Source: Lachnospiraceae bacterium UBA7160 (GTDB taxonomy: Bacteria > Bacillota > Clostridia > Lachnospirales > Lachnospiraceae). From it: DNA of 21,826 nucleotides. This document shows positions 7,918-15,224 of this stretch, one piece after another. Position numbers and translations under genes: made by a program. The DNA lies in the NCBI GenBank assembly GCA_002491565.1, contig DKWE01000032.1:1-21826 (forward strand). Direction: 5' to 3'. The notes below the pieces were generated by a model. That model was not told where the DNA came from. It worked only from the letters and a program-made list of their open reading frames with translations, and searched no databases. Numbering within the stretch: position 1 is the stretch's first letter; every line of letters starts with the position of its first letter.

Positions 7918-9180
7918 CTATTTCTTACTTTGGATCTCCTCCACCCGCTCGTCCATCATTTTCAAAAATTCATCCGTCTGAATCTCCCCCGCCAGGAATC
8001 CGGGCATATATTCTGTGAAAAATTCATTCTGAATTTCCTGTTCCCATTGAAGCTGAAAATTCGGCATCACACGGTAGTCCATCTCTGTGGCCGCTATGTA
8101 GGAATCCATCAGTGCGCTGCCATCCGATACATCTTTCGTGTCCTGTGCGCACCGGATCCGAAATTCCAGAGCCCTCACCGCTCCCTCTGTAACCTCATCG
8201 GAGTATCCGCTTGTCACCGCCCATGCGCTCATCTGCGGAGAATTCATCAGAATCCCGCCCGGGAACGGGGCAAACCTGTACTTCTCGTAATTTTCCTCCC
8301 CGATTGTCTCAAACATCCATCTCCCATTCGCAATCAGAGCTGCCTGCCCATCGATCAGTCTGGCTGCCGTCTGATCGTAGTCCAGCTCCAGCGCATCGGG
8401 AAACGTATAGCCGTACAGCCGCCGCAGGAATTCCATCAGCTCCCTCATCTCCTCATTTTGATAGCTGTCCGGCAGTCTCTTATCCAAAAACTCCTTTCCT
8501 TCCGCATCCCCGTAAATATAAGCCGTCGCCAAAAGCATCGGCACCCAGTAAGATCCCGAGCCGTGCAGAGCAAGCGGCGTAATCCCGTCCTGCTTCAATG
8601 CATCCAGACAGTCCCAGAATTCCTCCCAGGTCTGCGGAAACTCCTCATACCCGGCACTTGCAAGCAGATCCTCCCGGTAAATGATCCCTGCATACGTGTG
8701 GACGTTGTTGCCCAAAGGAGACAGGTACACCCTGCCGTCAGGCTCCGTGCAGCCCGCCAGAATATCCGGATTCATCGCATCCAGCCAGAAATCTGACGCT
8801 TCCATCCACGGCTTTAAATCCACCAGACGGTCATTCTCCGCCAGTACCCGGTAAAAATCATAATCAAACCCCGCGTCCGTAATCAGAACCGGAAGCTGAT
8901 CCAGTACATTCCACTGCTTCAGCTTATTGCGGTACCCACTGGTGCTCTCAATCAGCCAGTTCGGCTCCATCCGGTACTCCCCGGCAAATTCCTGGTTGAA
9001 GTCCTTCACAAACTGCTCATTGTCACTCTGGTTCGTCAGCGGCTCCACACGGAATGTGACCGGGATCACCACCTCTGTCTCCGTCTGCGGGATCAGCTCC
9101 GGCTCCGGGCTGTGACTGCATCCGCAGCAAAAAAACAACCCCCCCATTGCAAGTATTTTGGCCCTTTTGCCTTTATTCAT
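7918..9180 (-). CDS. Extracellular solute-binding lipoprotein linked to the YesMN two-component pair
   Basis: A 420-residue lipoprotein. Basic start MNKGKRAK, hydrophobic stretch, then a lipobox-like FFCCGC with the modified cysteine at about residue 21. The rest resembles family 1 sugar-binding proteins (NQEFAGEYRMEPNW near the start, a GRWMFETIGEE stretch and ALEFRIRCAQ further on). It is clearly diverged from the MalE-like protein next to it. Two starts are possible: ATG at 9186 or ATG at 9180; the latter has GGAG 6 nt upstream. Either way the gene overlaps the 3' end of the sensor-kinase gene, so it is coexpressed with the kinase and regulator. No permeases follow directly in the same unit. 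It may present the ligand to the kinase or act as a second receptor for the downstream transporter; this is inference. Confidence 0.85.
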   Translation of the reverse strand: MNKGKRAKILAMGGLFFCCGCSHSPEPELIPQTETEVVIPVTFRVEPLTNQSDNEQFVKDFNQEFAGEYRMEPNWLIESTSGYRNKLKQWNVLDQLPVLITDAGFDYDFYRVLAENDRLVDLKPWMEASDFWLDAMNPDILAGCTEPDGRVYLSPLGNNVHTYAGIIYREDLLASAGYEEFPQTWEEFWDCLDALKQDGITPLALHGSGSYWVPMLLATAYIYGDAEGKEFLDKRLPDSYQNEEMRELMEFLRRLYGYTFPDALELDYDQTAARLIDGQAALIANGRWMFETIGEENYEKYRFAPFPGGILMNSPQMSAWAVTSGYSDEVTEGAVRALEFRIRCAQDTKDVSDGSALMDSYIAATEMDYRVMPNFQLQWEQEIQNEFFTEYMPGFLAGEIQTDEFLKMMDERVEEIQSKK

Positions 9181-10975
9181 TGCCATCTCCGCCTTCTCCC
9201 TTCACTGGTATCTTGATCGCACATACCGTACCGCTCTCCAGCGCACGGTAATAAAACCGCACCCGGTCTCCATAGCGCAGCCGCAGCCGCTTCACCACAT
9301 TTCGGATTCCGTATCCGCCCTGCCGGTACGGAAGGATCTCATCCATCTCCCCCAGAGGCGCCGACTCCAGCCGGTTCAGCTTTTCCATCTGCTCCGCTTC
9401 GATCGGTGTCCCGTTATTTTCTACTGTAAATACAAGAAAATCGCCCTCTCTTCCGGCTGAAATAAGGATTCTTCCGCCCTCCTCTATATCACAAAAGCCA
9501 TATTTAATACAGTTTTCCGCAACCGGCTGCAGAATCATTTTGATCACGCGCCAGGAGGCTACCGATTCGTCCATATGCGTCTCGTACTCGAACAGGTCTG
9601 CATTGCGAATCTTCTGAATCTCCAGGTACGAGCTGACATGCTCCAACTCCTTCGCTGTCTCGATCTGTTCGTTTCCATTGCTCAAATTGATCCTCAGGAA
9701 TCTGGAGAGAGATTGAATCATCCGCATGATCGTCTCTTCCTTCTGGATGCGCGCCAGCATATAAATGGTGTCCAGTGTATTGTAGAGAAAATGCGGACGG
9801 ATCTGATACATCAGAGAGGCCAGCTCACTCTCACGAAGCTCCCCTTCCTTCTGTTTCACGTCCTCCATCAGTTCCTTTACGCGCACCACCATCTTGTTAT
9901 ACGCCCGTCCGATTTCATCCAGCTCAGTGTTTGTATTCAAATCAATTCTGTTTCCCATACTGTGTTCATCAAAGCTGCGCATGGTCTCACTGATATACTG
10001 GATTGGTTTTGTAAACCAGCTGGAAAACAGAATAATTCCCACAACAGCAACGCCATATGTGATGAAAAACACCGCGAGCATCATGCCCTGAATCTTGGAA
10101 ATGACCGCATCCGTCACCTCCTTCGACGCATAGGTCACTACGGTAAAACAGGAATTTTCCTCATGATCCCAGCTGACAATCCCATTACTCCAGTCCGTAT
10201 TTTCTGTCACTCCGTCCTGCCTGCTGATGACATTCTGCAAAATTTCTCTGTTTCCCGCTTCTTCCGGATTCCACCTGGCTCCGCCCGGCATCCGGCTGAA
10301 GCAGACCTCCTGATTTTCATTCAATATAAAGTAGGAGAGCTGGTCATCTGTAATGCTGTCCTTTACCGGATCGAGCAGATTCTCATTCAGCTTCAGAATC
10401 AGCATTCCCGGCTCATGATTCACATTGAGACTTCGAATATGGCGGACGACAAAAAAACTCATCTCGTTTGTCCCAAAAATCACATCCCTCGTCCACATCA
10501 GAACCGTTTTCGAATAGTGATCCCCGAAGCCTTTGTAAATCTGGCTTTTCCGAAACTTCTCAAAATCAAGCGTCACCTTCCTCTGTGAGTACAGATTTTC
10601 CTTATTGTCGATCACCAGATAATAATCCAGATAGCTGCGGTTATAAAATGCAAGGCTTTTCTTCATCATTTCCAGATCCGACGCAGTAATCTCCTGATTC
10701 GTCAGCGTTTTCTGCACGTACTCGTTCAGGATATACTTTTCTGTCAGCTGATCCAGTTCCTCGCTGATCTTCTCAAATGCAGAGATCATCTGCCGGTTTA
10801 CATAATAGTACTGCTTTGTCAGCGTCTCATATCGATCCTGCTTCATGATCTGATTGACGCCAAGAAACGTCCCAAAGCAGAGAAGGCTCAGGATCAGTGT
10901 GACAATCAGGATCAGTTTTCTTCTCGTACTGTATAAAAAATGGCCAAACCAGGACTTTCGCTGTTCTTGTTTCAT
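9173..10975 (-). CDS. Sensor histidine kinase, YesM/LytS type
   Basis: A 600-residue membrane kinase. Transmembrane helix at about 19-41, a large extracellular sensor domain (about 42-296), second helix at about 297-318, HAMP linker (about 319-372), then a His_kinase domain with the phospho-acceptor in RPHFLYNTLD (H395) and a HATPase domain with N box QPVAENCIKYGF (N488) and glycine box GGYGIRNV (about 553-560). These define the YesM family, which phosphorylates YesN-type AraC regulators and usually senses extracellular carbohydrates. The ATG lies in an ATGA overlap with the stop of the response-regulator gene, with AAAGGAG 6 nt upstream. The solute-binding gene overlaps its 3' end. It probably controls the transporter and debranching genes downstream. 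Confidence 0.95.
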   Translation of the reverse strand: MKQEQRKSWFGHFLYSTRRKLILIVTLILSLLCFGTFLGVNQIMKQDRYETLTKQYYYVNRQMISAFEKISEELDQLTEKYILNEYVQKTLTNQEITASDLEMMKKSLAFYNRSYLDYYLVIDNKENLYSQRKVTLDFEKFRKSQIYKGFGDHYSKTVLMWTRDVIFGTNEMSFFVVRHIRSLNVNHEPGMLILKLNENLLDPVKDSITDDQLSYFILNENQEVCFSRMPGGARWNPEEAGNREILQNVISRQDGVTENTDWSNGIVSWDHEENSCFTVVTYASKEVTDAVISKIQGMMLAVFFITYGVAVVGIILFSSWFTKPIQYISETMRSFDEHSMGNRIDLNTNTELDEIGRAYNKMVVRVKELMEDVKQKEGELRESELASLMYQIRPHFLYNTLDTIYMLARIQKEETIMRMIQSLSRFLRINLSNGNEQIETAKELEHVSSYLEIQKIRNADLFEYETHMDESVASWRVIKMILQPVAENCIKYGFCDIEEGGRILISAGREGDFLVFTVENNGTPIEAEQMEKLNRLESAPLGEMDEILPYRQGGYGIRNVVKRLRLRYGDRVRFYYRALESGTVCAIKIPVKGEGGDGNE

Positions 10976-12561
10976 TGCAGGCTCCTTTTATATTCGCTCG
11001 GCAGCACACCGGTATTCTGTTTGAACAGCTGGGTAAAATAAGACTGGTTCGGGATTCCCACCTTCAGGCAGATTCCCGCTATGCTCTCATTTTCCTCCAG
11101 CAACAGCTCCTTCGCCAGCTCCATCCGCATATTCTGAACATAGCGCTTGAAGGACACATGCATGACCTTTTTAAAGATCCGCCCAAAATACACGGAATTC
11201 AGATACACAGACTCGGAAACCTCTGTAATGGACAGCGTCTCTTCCTGCAGATGCTCCTGAATATATAAGACCGCGGAGGATAGGTAGTCCTTAAAATATT
11301 CCTCTGAAGGCAGCATATCCGTTTCAATCCTCAGCCTCACAATGGAAAGAAACAGCTGATACAGAACATCCACCAGCTTCAAAAGGGAAATCTGTTTCAG
11401 AATCTGATAAAAATTCTGAAATCCCATTCTCATCTCCTCCGTCAGCATGCTGCTGTCCTCCAGGGCAAATTCGATCCGGACCGCCAGCCTGTGAAGATAG
11501 ACCTTCGCTACCTCCTCCTTCTCCGGCAGTGTATAGATGAATTTTTCGTACACCTTTTTCACCTGCTGCGTATCATTTTTGCGGATTGCTGTCAGAATCT
11601 GCGCCTCTACATCCAGGGAATACTGCGCCCCGCGCCCGATATCCTGATGCTCTCTCGCCGACAGAAACGTCGCTCCAGCCTCACTCGCTGCCTCATACAG
11701 CCGCAGTGCCGTGCGATAGGCCTCCTTCATTCCTGCAATTCCGCGTCTCGGCGCGGATAAGGCGGAAATAAGCTCGTTTTTCAGCTCCTGCCGCTGTCCA
11801 AGCAGTGTCTCCTTCACCCCTTCCAGTTCCGGTGAGGATCCGAGATCCACTACGTAGCAGGTGGTCTGGCTAGAACCCTTCTGCGTCCAGATCCGGTAGT
11901 TCTCCTTTAGCTTCTTCTGCAGCTGCGTCTCCAGCAAGTACTGCTTCATCTCATATTCCTTTTGATTGGCCACACGGCATGCCAGATCAATCCCGACCGC
12001 CACCACCGCAAAATAATGTTCCAGCTCCTCCTGCCGGTGCAGGCTCCTGAAAAAATCGGCAAGCTCCTCCTCTGAAATGCCGTCCTCCAGATAGCTCTCC
12101 AGCATCTGATTCAGGAAATTATCCTTATCCTCCAGGAGAATCCGCTCCCAAATGGTGTAGTTTTTTTCCTTGAATTTCTTTTCCGTGCATAGCTCGTAGA
12201 CCTCAGCCATCGTCCGCTCCAGCTCAGCCTCCTCGATCGGCTTGACCAGATAGGACAGTGCACCGTGCCTGCACGCCTTCTGTGCATACTCAAAATCACG
12301 ATACGCACTGAGCACGACAAAGCTTGTTTTCCAGCCGGCCTCTTTCACCCTTTCAATCAGTGTCAGGCCATCCATCTTTTTCATCCGCACATCGGTCAGC
12401 GCCACGTCCGGCTGCTTTTCCTCAATCAGCCGGAGTGCATCCGCACCATTCTTCGCCGTACCTACCACGGAAAACCCCATGCCTGCCCAATTATACGTTT
12501 CCAGCAGTCCCTTCAGAATAATCGGCTCATCGTCCACCAGGATCATCGTCAGTAATTCCAT
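10972..12561 (-). CDS. Response regulator, YesN type (REC plus AraC DNA-binding domain)
   Basis: A 529-residue cytoplasmic regulator. Receiver domain at about 5-120 with acidic pair D10-D11, phospho-acceptor D57 (ALTDVRM), S85 and K108-P109 (LVKPIEEAE). A central helical region of unclear role follows (about 130-420). The C-terminal 100 residues form an AraC double helix-turn-helix, ending in the typical SYFTQLFKQNTGVLPSEYK. The frame opens at 12591, but the ATG at 12561 has GGGAGG close upstream and starts just before the receiver fold, so I use it. It forms an overlapping operon with the sensor kinase. Likely targets are the MalE-like gene promoter and its own promoter; not shown by the sequence. 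Confidence 0.95.
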   Translation of the reverse strand: MELLTMILVDDEPIILKGLLETYNWAGMGFSVVGTAKNGADALRLIEEKQPDVALTDVRMKKMDGLTLIERVKEAGWKTSFVVLSAYRDFEYAQKACRHGALSYLVKPIEEAELERTMAEVYELCTEKKFKEKNYTIWERILLEDKDNFLNQMLESYLEDGISEEELADFFRSLHRQEELEHYFAVVAVGIDLACRVANQKEYEMKQYLLETQLQKKLKENYRIWTQKGSSQTTCYVVDLGSSPELEGVKETLLGQRQELKNELISALSAPRRGIAGMKEAYRTALRLYEAASEAGATFLSAREHQDIGRGAQYSLDVEAQILTAIRKNDTQQVKKVYEKFIYTLPEKEEVAKVYLHRLAVRIEFALEDSSMLTEEMRMGFQNFYQILKQISLLKLVDVLYQLFLSIVRLRIETDMLPSEEYFKDYLSSAVLYIQEHLQEETLSITEVSESVYLNSVYFGRIFKKVMHVSFKRYVQNMRMELAKELLLEENESIAGICLKVGIPNQSYFTQLFKQNTGVLPSEYKRSLQ

Positions 12562-12577
12562 AGTCCCTCCCTCATAC

Positions 12578-12626
12578 AAAAACACGCTCATGGTATCCTT
12601 ATACTGGCAAGTATACCATAAGCGTG
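12578..12626 (-). promoter_or_regulatory. Terminator-like or operator hairpin just upstream of the response-regulator ribosome binding site
   Basis: A 14-bp inverted repeat (12583-12596 and 12613-12626, one G-U pair in the sense RNA, 16-nt loop) is followed in the sense direction by five U and then the ribosome binding site and start. It could act as a leader attenuator. However, an extended -10-like TGGTATACT lies across its first arm, so it could instead be a palindromic operator over the promoter. The sequence alone does not decide. Confidence 0.45.
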
Positions 12627-12715
12627 CAGAGATTGACAGTCTAAACTACCCCTTATCCTTCAGGATGCCTCCCAGAATGCGAGGCTGATCTGCCCGGAAC
12701 GATCACATGCCGGAA

Positions 12716-12820
12716 TCATTTTTCCGTAGCTGTGACATTATAATTTTCAATGAATACAATCTCCTTTGCCAACCGACCGAGCTCCTGTTCACGGCGATTC
12801 CGATTTTCAATTTGTTTCAT
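12716..12820 (-). CDS. Possible 34-residue small ORF overlapping the RNHCP gene end
   Basis: An ATG-started 34-codon frame begins 14 nt before the end of the RNHCP gene and ends in TGA. The product is charged and looks protein-like (it contains REQELGRLAKEIVFIENYNV). The ribosome binding site is weak (GAAGG about 8-9 nt upstream), so translation would depend on coupling to the RNHCP gene. It could be a real small protein, or the tail of a lost gene. Not recognised. Confidence 0.3.
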   Translation of the reverse strand: MKQIENRNRREQELGRLAKEIVFIENYNVTATEK

Positions 12821-13241
12821 CCATGCTGCCTTCGCCGCCCATAAGTCTTGTCATTTCCTCTATCCGCTCGATCGGAAACGGCGGCGTTGTTAATGGTTTC
12901 ATCGCTATGGACATCAGCTTCATGGGATTATCATCTGCAGCAATCCGATTCGCGCTCAGCTTCCCGCATTGCCTGCACCGATGGATGATCGCCCACTCGC
13001 CATTCTTTTTCACCCACACAGCGACGGGTTCCATATATCCGCCACAATCACTTTGCCTATCGCCTGGTTGCTCATCCACATGAAGACTTGTCAGGCAGTT
13101 TGGACACTGGTTTCGATGGCCGGTACCTGCACCGTCCGGCACTACCTCCCGCCCGCATACTTTACAAAGAAATGTCTCATTGCAGGCATGTGTTTTATAA
13201 TAACCCTTTTGATAAGTCTTCCTCTTATTCTCACGGTTCAT
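12807..13241 (-). CDS. RNHCP domain protein (zinc-ribbon)
   Basis: A 144-residue protein with the signature of the RNHCP family: HRNQCPNCLTSLHVD, then PGDRQSDCGG, plus cysteine pairs CKVCG near the start and CRQCG after the core, four zinc-binding knuckles in all. The family's function is unknown; it probably binds nucleic acid or metal. The frame opens at 13304, but the ATG at 13241 has GGGAGGG 7 nt upstream and matches family starts. It overlaps the end of the CD3324-family gene by 11 bp, so both are read from the promoter near 13707. In this copy the first motif residue set is RNQCP rather than RNHCP, a single substitution of the name-giving histidine. Confidence 0.85.
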   Translation of the reverse strand: MNRENKRKTYQKGYYKTHACNETFLCKVCGREVVPDGAGTGHRNQCPNCLTSLHVDEQPGDRQSDCGGYMEPVAVWVKKNGEWAIIHRCRQCGKLSANRIAADDNPMKLMSIAMKPLTTPPFPIERIEEMTRLMGGEGSMDETN

Positions 13242-13551
13242 CCGAATACCCTCCCGATTTTTCTTTGTTCCGGAGGGTATCAGACGGTCCATGATTGCCA
13301 ACAATCTTTTGGATACTTTTTACAGAAAGAAAATACTTTTCAGCAAGGTCATTGATTTCTTTTCCTGCCTTATAGTCCTGGTAGATTTGAGTATTACGGT
13401 GCTCAAGAGACTCCCTTGTGCCACTTAAGGAGCCCCATTTCTTACGGACAGAATCCTTTTTCGGAATATAAAGCATTTGACCGTCGACATATTGCTGAAC
13501 CAACGCAAGAACTTCCGACGGCAAAACATCTTCTGCTCTAATATAGCCCAT
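13231..13551 (-). CDS. CD3324 family protein, Mor-like helix-turn-helix regulator
   Basis: A 106-residue protein starting MGYIRAEDVLPSEVLALVQQ, with the hallmark YVDGQMLYIPKK and a C-terminal helix-turn-helix in EINDLAEKYFLSVKSIQKIV (about 66-86). This is the CD3324 family, related to the Mor transcription activator of phage Mu. The ATG has AGGAGGG 6 nt upstream. The RNHCP gene overlaps its end. A strong promoter and a leader of about 150 nt precede it. Probably a DNA-binding regulator; its targets are unknown, and it may act on its own unit. Confidence 0.85.
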   Translation of the reverse strand: MGYIRAEDVLPSEVLALVQQYVDGQMLYIPKKDSVRKKWGSLSGTRESLEHRNTQIYQDYKAGKEINDLAEKYFLSVKSIQKIVGNHGPSDTLRNKEKSGGYSDEP

Positions 13552-13700
13552 GATTGCCCTCCTATTTTACGATTACATAGGAAAGCGGCGACTATATAAT
13601 GCTGTACCAGATCACATAGCCACCGCTATGCAAACACGGTCTCCTTCTTAATAAACATAAATTTCACTCTTATCCTTTCTTCTTTTTCCCCTGCAAGAGC
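13552..13700 (-). promoter_or_regulatory. Long structured 5' leader of the CD3324-RNHCP operon
   Basis: About 150 nt separate the predicted transcription start from the CD3324 start. The leader holds a perfect hairpin CATAGC-GGTG-GCTATG (13615-13630), a 10-codon open frame beginning ATGTTTATTAAG and ending TAG inside the hairpin, an AAGGAG within that frame, and similar segments CTATGTGATC and CTATGTAATC. Such an arrangement could be a regulatory leader. I see no match to a known riboswitch class. Confidence 0.4.
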
Positions 13701-13706
13701 TTCTAT

Positions 13707-13735
13707 ATTATAACAATAGAAAAAAATATAAGCAA
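13707..13735 (-). promoter_or_regulatory. Strong sigma-A-type promoter for the CD3324-RNHCP operon
   Basis: In the minus strand TTGCTT (13735-13730) and a perfect TATAAT (13712-13707) are separated by 17 bp, with a TG one base upstream of the -10 (extended -10) and A+T-rich sequence around. Predicted start near 13700. Confidence 0.8.
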
Positions 13736-13826
13736 TCTAAAAAATAGTTCTAACTGTTTTTTCTCCACCGCCTGCGGCACGATCACCCCCGGGCAGCGCT
13801 CCACGTAGCTGCCAGTCCCGCTGCGA

Positions 13827-13997
13827 TCAGCTCTCGTCTTCCAGTTTTTTCTGAAATAGTTTCTTAGCTATGGCCTCATTTCTTGCAAGCCGCAAAGAAT
13901 CCTTTGACGTATAGACCTCTCCACCCAACAGAGATTTCAACTTATTTGCAAGGGTGGATTTACCTGTGCAGCTTTCGCCAATAATTCCAATAACCAT
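13827..13997 (-). pseudogene. Truncated P-loop NTPase, 56-residue N-terminal stub
   Basis: A 56-codon frame starts at an ATG with GGGAGGAG 5 nt upstream. The product begins MVIGIIGESCTGKSTLANKL, a clear Walker A motif (GESCTGKST) of a small kinase-like or AAA P-loop protein. After about residue 52 the frame reaches a stop at 13827 and the sequence turns abruptly G+C-rich, reading unrelated protein-like codons (GSYVERCPGVIVPQAVE) in another frame. No Walker B or lid region follows, so the protein cannot be a full NTPase. Most likely a decayed gene left by a deletion; a functional micro-protein is unlikely but not excluded. Confidence 0.6.
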
Positions 13998-14122
13998 TTT
14001 TCTCCTCCCGGCTTAACACGCCAATAACCCTGTGTATCTCGATCTAAAACCTGTTCGCCAACCCTATCACGGCAGATAGGTTCCTTTTCCAGATTGTCCT
14101 TTGTAACTCTGATATACTCCAT
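13937..14122 (-). pseudogene. Short ORF with GNAT-like N terminus, probable gene remnant
   Basis: A 61-residue frame with a good ribosome binding site (GGGAGG about 9 nt upstream), 17 nt after the stop of the radical SAM gene. The first 16 residues (MEYIRVTKDNLEKEPI) resemble the start of YoaP-like GNAT acetyltransferases. The rest does not continue that fold, and the last 20 codons overlap the P-loop stub in another frame. The simplest reading is an acetyltransferase gene that lost nearly all of its body by deletion. Recognition rests on a short stretch, so it is tentative. Confidence 0.4.
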
Positions 14123-14139
14123 ATGATCGGCCTCCCTAT

Positions 14140-15018
14140 TTACAGATCAAATATACTCATCTGCGAATACTTCTCCGGCAATTCCTGTATAAACCGAAAG
14201 CAATCCTCCGGGCTTGACAAAATACCGTTCTCCTTACAAATCCCATGAAATACGTCCGTCAATTTTTTTGCATTCGGACTTGGCAACTCATATGCATTTC
14301 CATACCGTTTGATGTATCGTTCCTTCATCCCCGGAAAATGCCTGTCAAGCGCTGCATAATAATATTCACGGTCTCCTTCTCTGAGAGTCAGCCCCATTCC
14401 GAAATCGATGATGCCTTTTACACCGACTCGAATGCATTCATCCAGGATAGATGTAATATTTCCCTCGGTATCATTGATGAATGGCAGGATCGGTGTCAAC
14501 CATACAACGGTAGGAATCCCCCTCTTCTGCATTTCCTCCAGCACTTCTATCCGGCGCTTTGTATTGCAAACATTCGGCTCCAATATCCGGCACAGGTCAT
14601 CATCATAGGTTGTAAGCGTCATCTGCACCACACATTTTGCAGAGCGGTTTATCTCATCCAGAAGATCGATATCCAGAAGGATACGGTCCGATTTTGTTTG
14701 TATCGCTGCACCAAAGCCATAGCGCAGAATGATCTCCAGGCACTTTCTTGTCAGCCGCAGTTTTTCCTCACAATGCATATACGGATCCGACATCGCACCG
14801 GTTCCGATCATGCACTTTCGTCTCTTTGATTTCAGCGTCTTTTCTAACAGTTCCGGCGCATTCTGCTTTACTTCTATATCTTCAAATGGATGTGTGAACT
14901 GATAGCACCGGCTTCTGCTGTCACAATAAATACAGCCGTGACTGCATCCACGATAAATATTCATTCCATAATAGCCGCCGCTGCCGCTCAATATTCCTTT
15001 TGCCTCTACAAAATGCAT
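14140..15018 (-). CDS. SPL family radical SAM protein
   Basis: A 292-residue protein with the radical SAM cluster motif CSHGCIYC (cysteines at 25, 29 and 32) binding a 4Fe-4S cluster. Further family-like features are IGTGAMSDPYMHCEE and VVWLTPILPFINDTEGN, typical of the spore-photoproduct-lyase-like (SplB-related) group. It lacks the extra domains of true spore photoproduct lyase. Reaction unknown; the group generates a 5'-deoxyadenosyl radical from S-adenosylmethionine. The ATG has AAGGAGG 9 nt upstream. Upstream lies a broken VOC gene, downstream a GNAT-like remnant, all on one strand and closely spaced. Confidence 0.88.
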   Translation of the reverse strand: MHFVEAKGILSGSGGYYGMNIYRGCSHGCIYCDSRSRCYQFTHPFEDIEVKQNAPELLEKTLKSKRRKCMIGTGAMSDPYMHCEEKLRLTRKCLEIILRYGFGAAIQTKSDRILLDIDLLDEINRSAKCVVQMTLTTYDDDLCRILEPNVCNTKRRIEVLEEMQKRGIPTVVWLTPILPFINDTEGNITSILDECIRVGVKGIIDFGMGLTLREGDREYYYAALDRHFPGMKERYIKRYGNAYELPSPNAKKLTDVFHGICKENGILSSPEDCFRFIQELPEKYSQMSIFDL

Positions 15019-15063
15019 CGTATCAAGCCTCCTTCCATTTTATCGGATGCCGGATCACAGTCT

Positions 15064-15224
15064 TTAATTTCTCCGGTCCTTCTCTCCATAAGGACTATTC
15101 CATGAACCTATTTCAATCAAATTCCCCCCAGGATCAGCAATATAACACGTCCAAGTACATCCCTGTAAAATCGGATCATCCGTCCCATATCATCAACGAA
15201 TAATCCAAAACCATCCAATCTCAT
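15064..15224 (-). pseudogene. VOC/glyoxalase family gene with large internal deletion
   Basis: The ATG at 15224 overlaps the stop of the WYL regulator gene (ATGA), a typical coupled start. The first 25 codons read as a VOC-family N terminus (MRLDGFGLFVDDMGRMIRFY, then RDVLG). The next recognisable part, in a different frame, is the family C terminus (CYIADPGGNLIEIGSW, ending near 15064). Intact relatives are about 120-150 residues, so roughly 80 residues of the middle are missing together with a frame change. The frame that starts at the ATG ends after about 35 codons. VOC proteins are metal-dependent dioxygenase, glyoxalase or resistance enzymes; no active protein is expected here. Confidence 0.75.

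Noticed and set aside
7930..10588. Long plus-strand frames (288 and 337 codons) opposite the lipoprotein and kinase genes
   Set aside because: Both are antisense to well-supported genes, show no domains and lack translation signals.
12786..12800. TGTTCACGGCGATTCC resembling one arm of the GGA-loop hairpins
   Set aside because: The second arm is absent and the bases lie within the small ORF, so it is not counted as a third copy.
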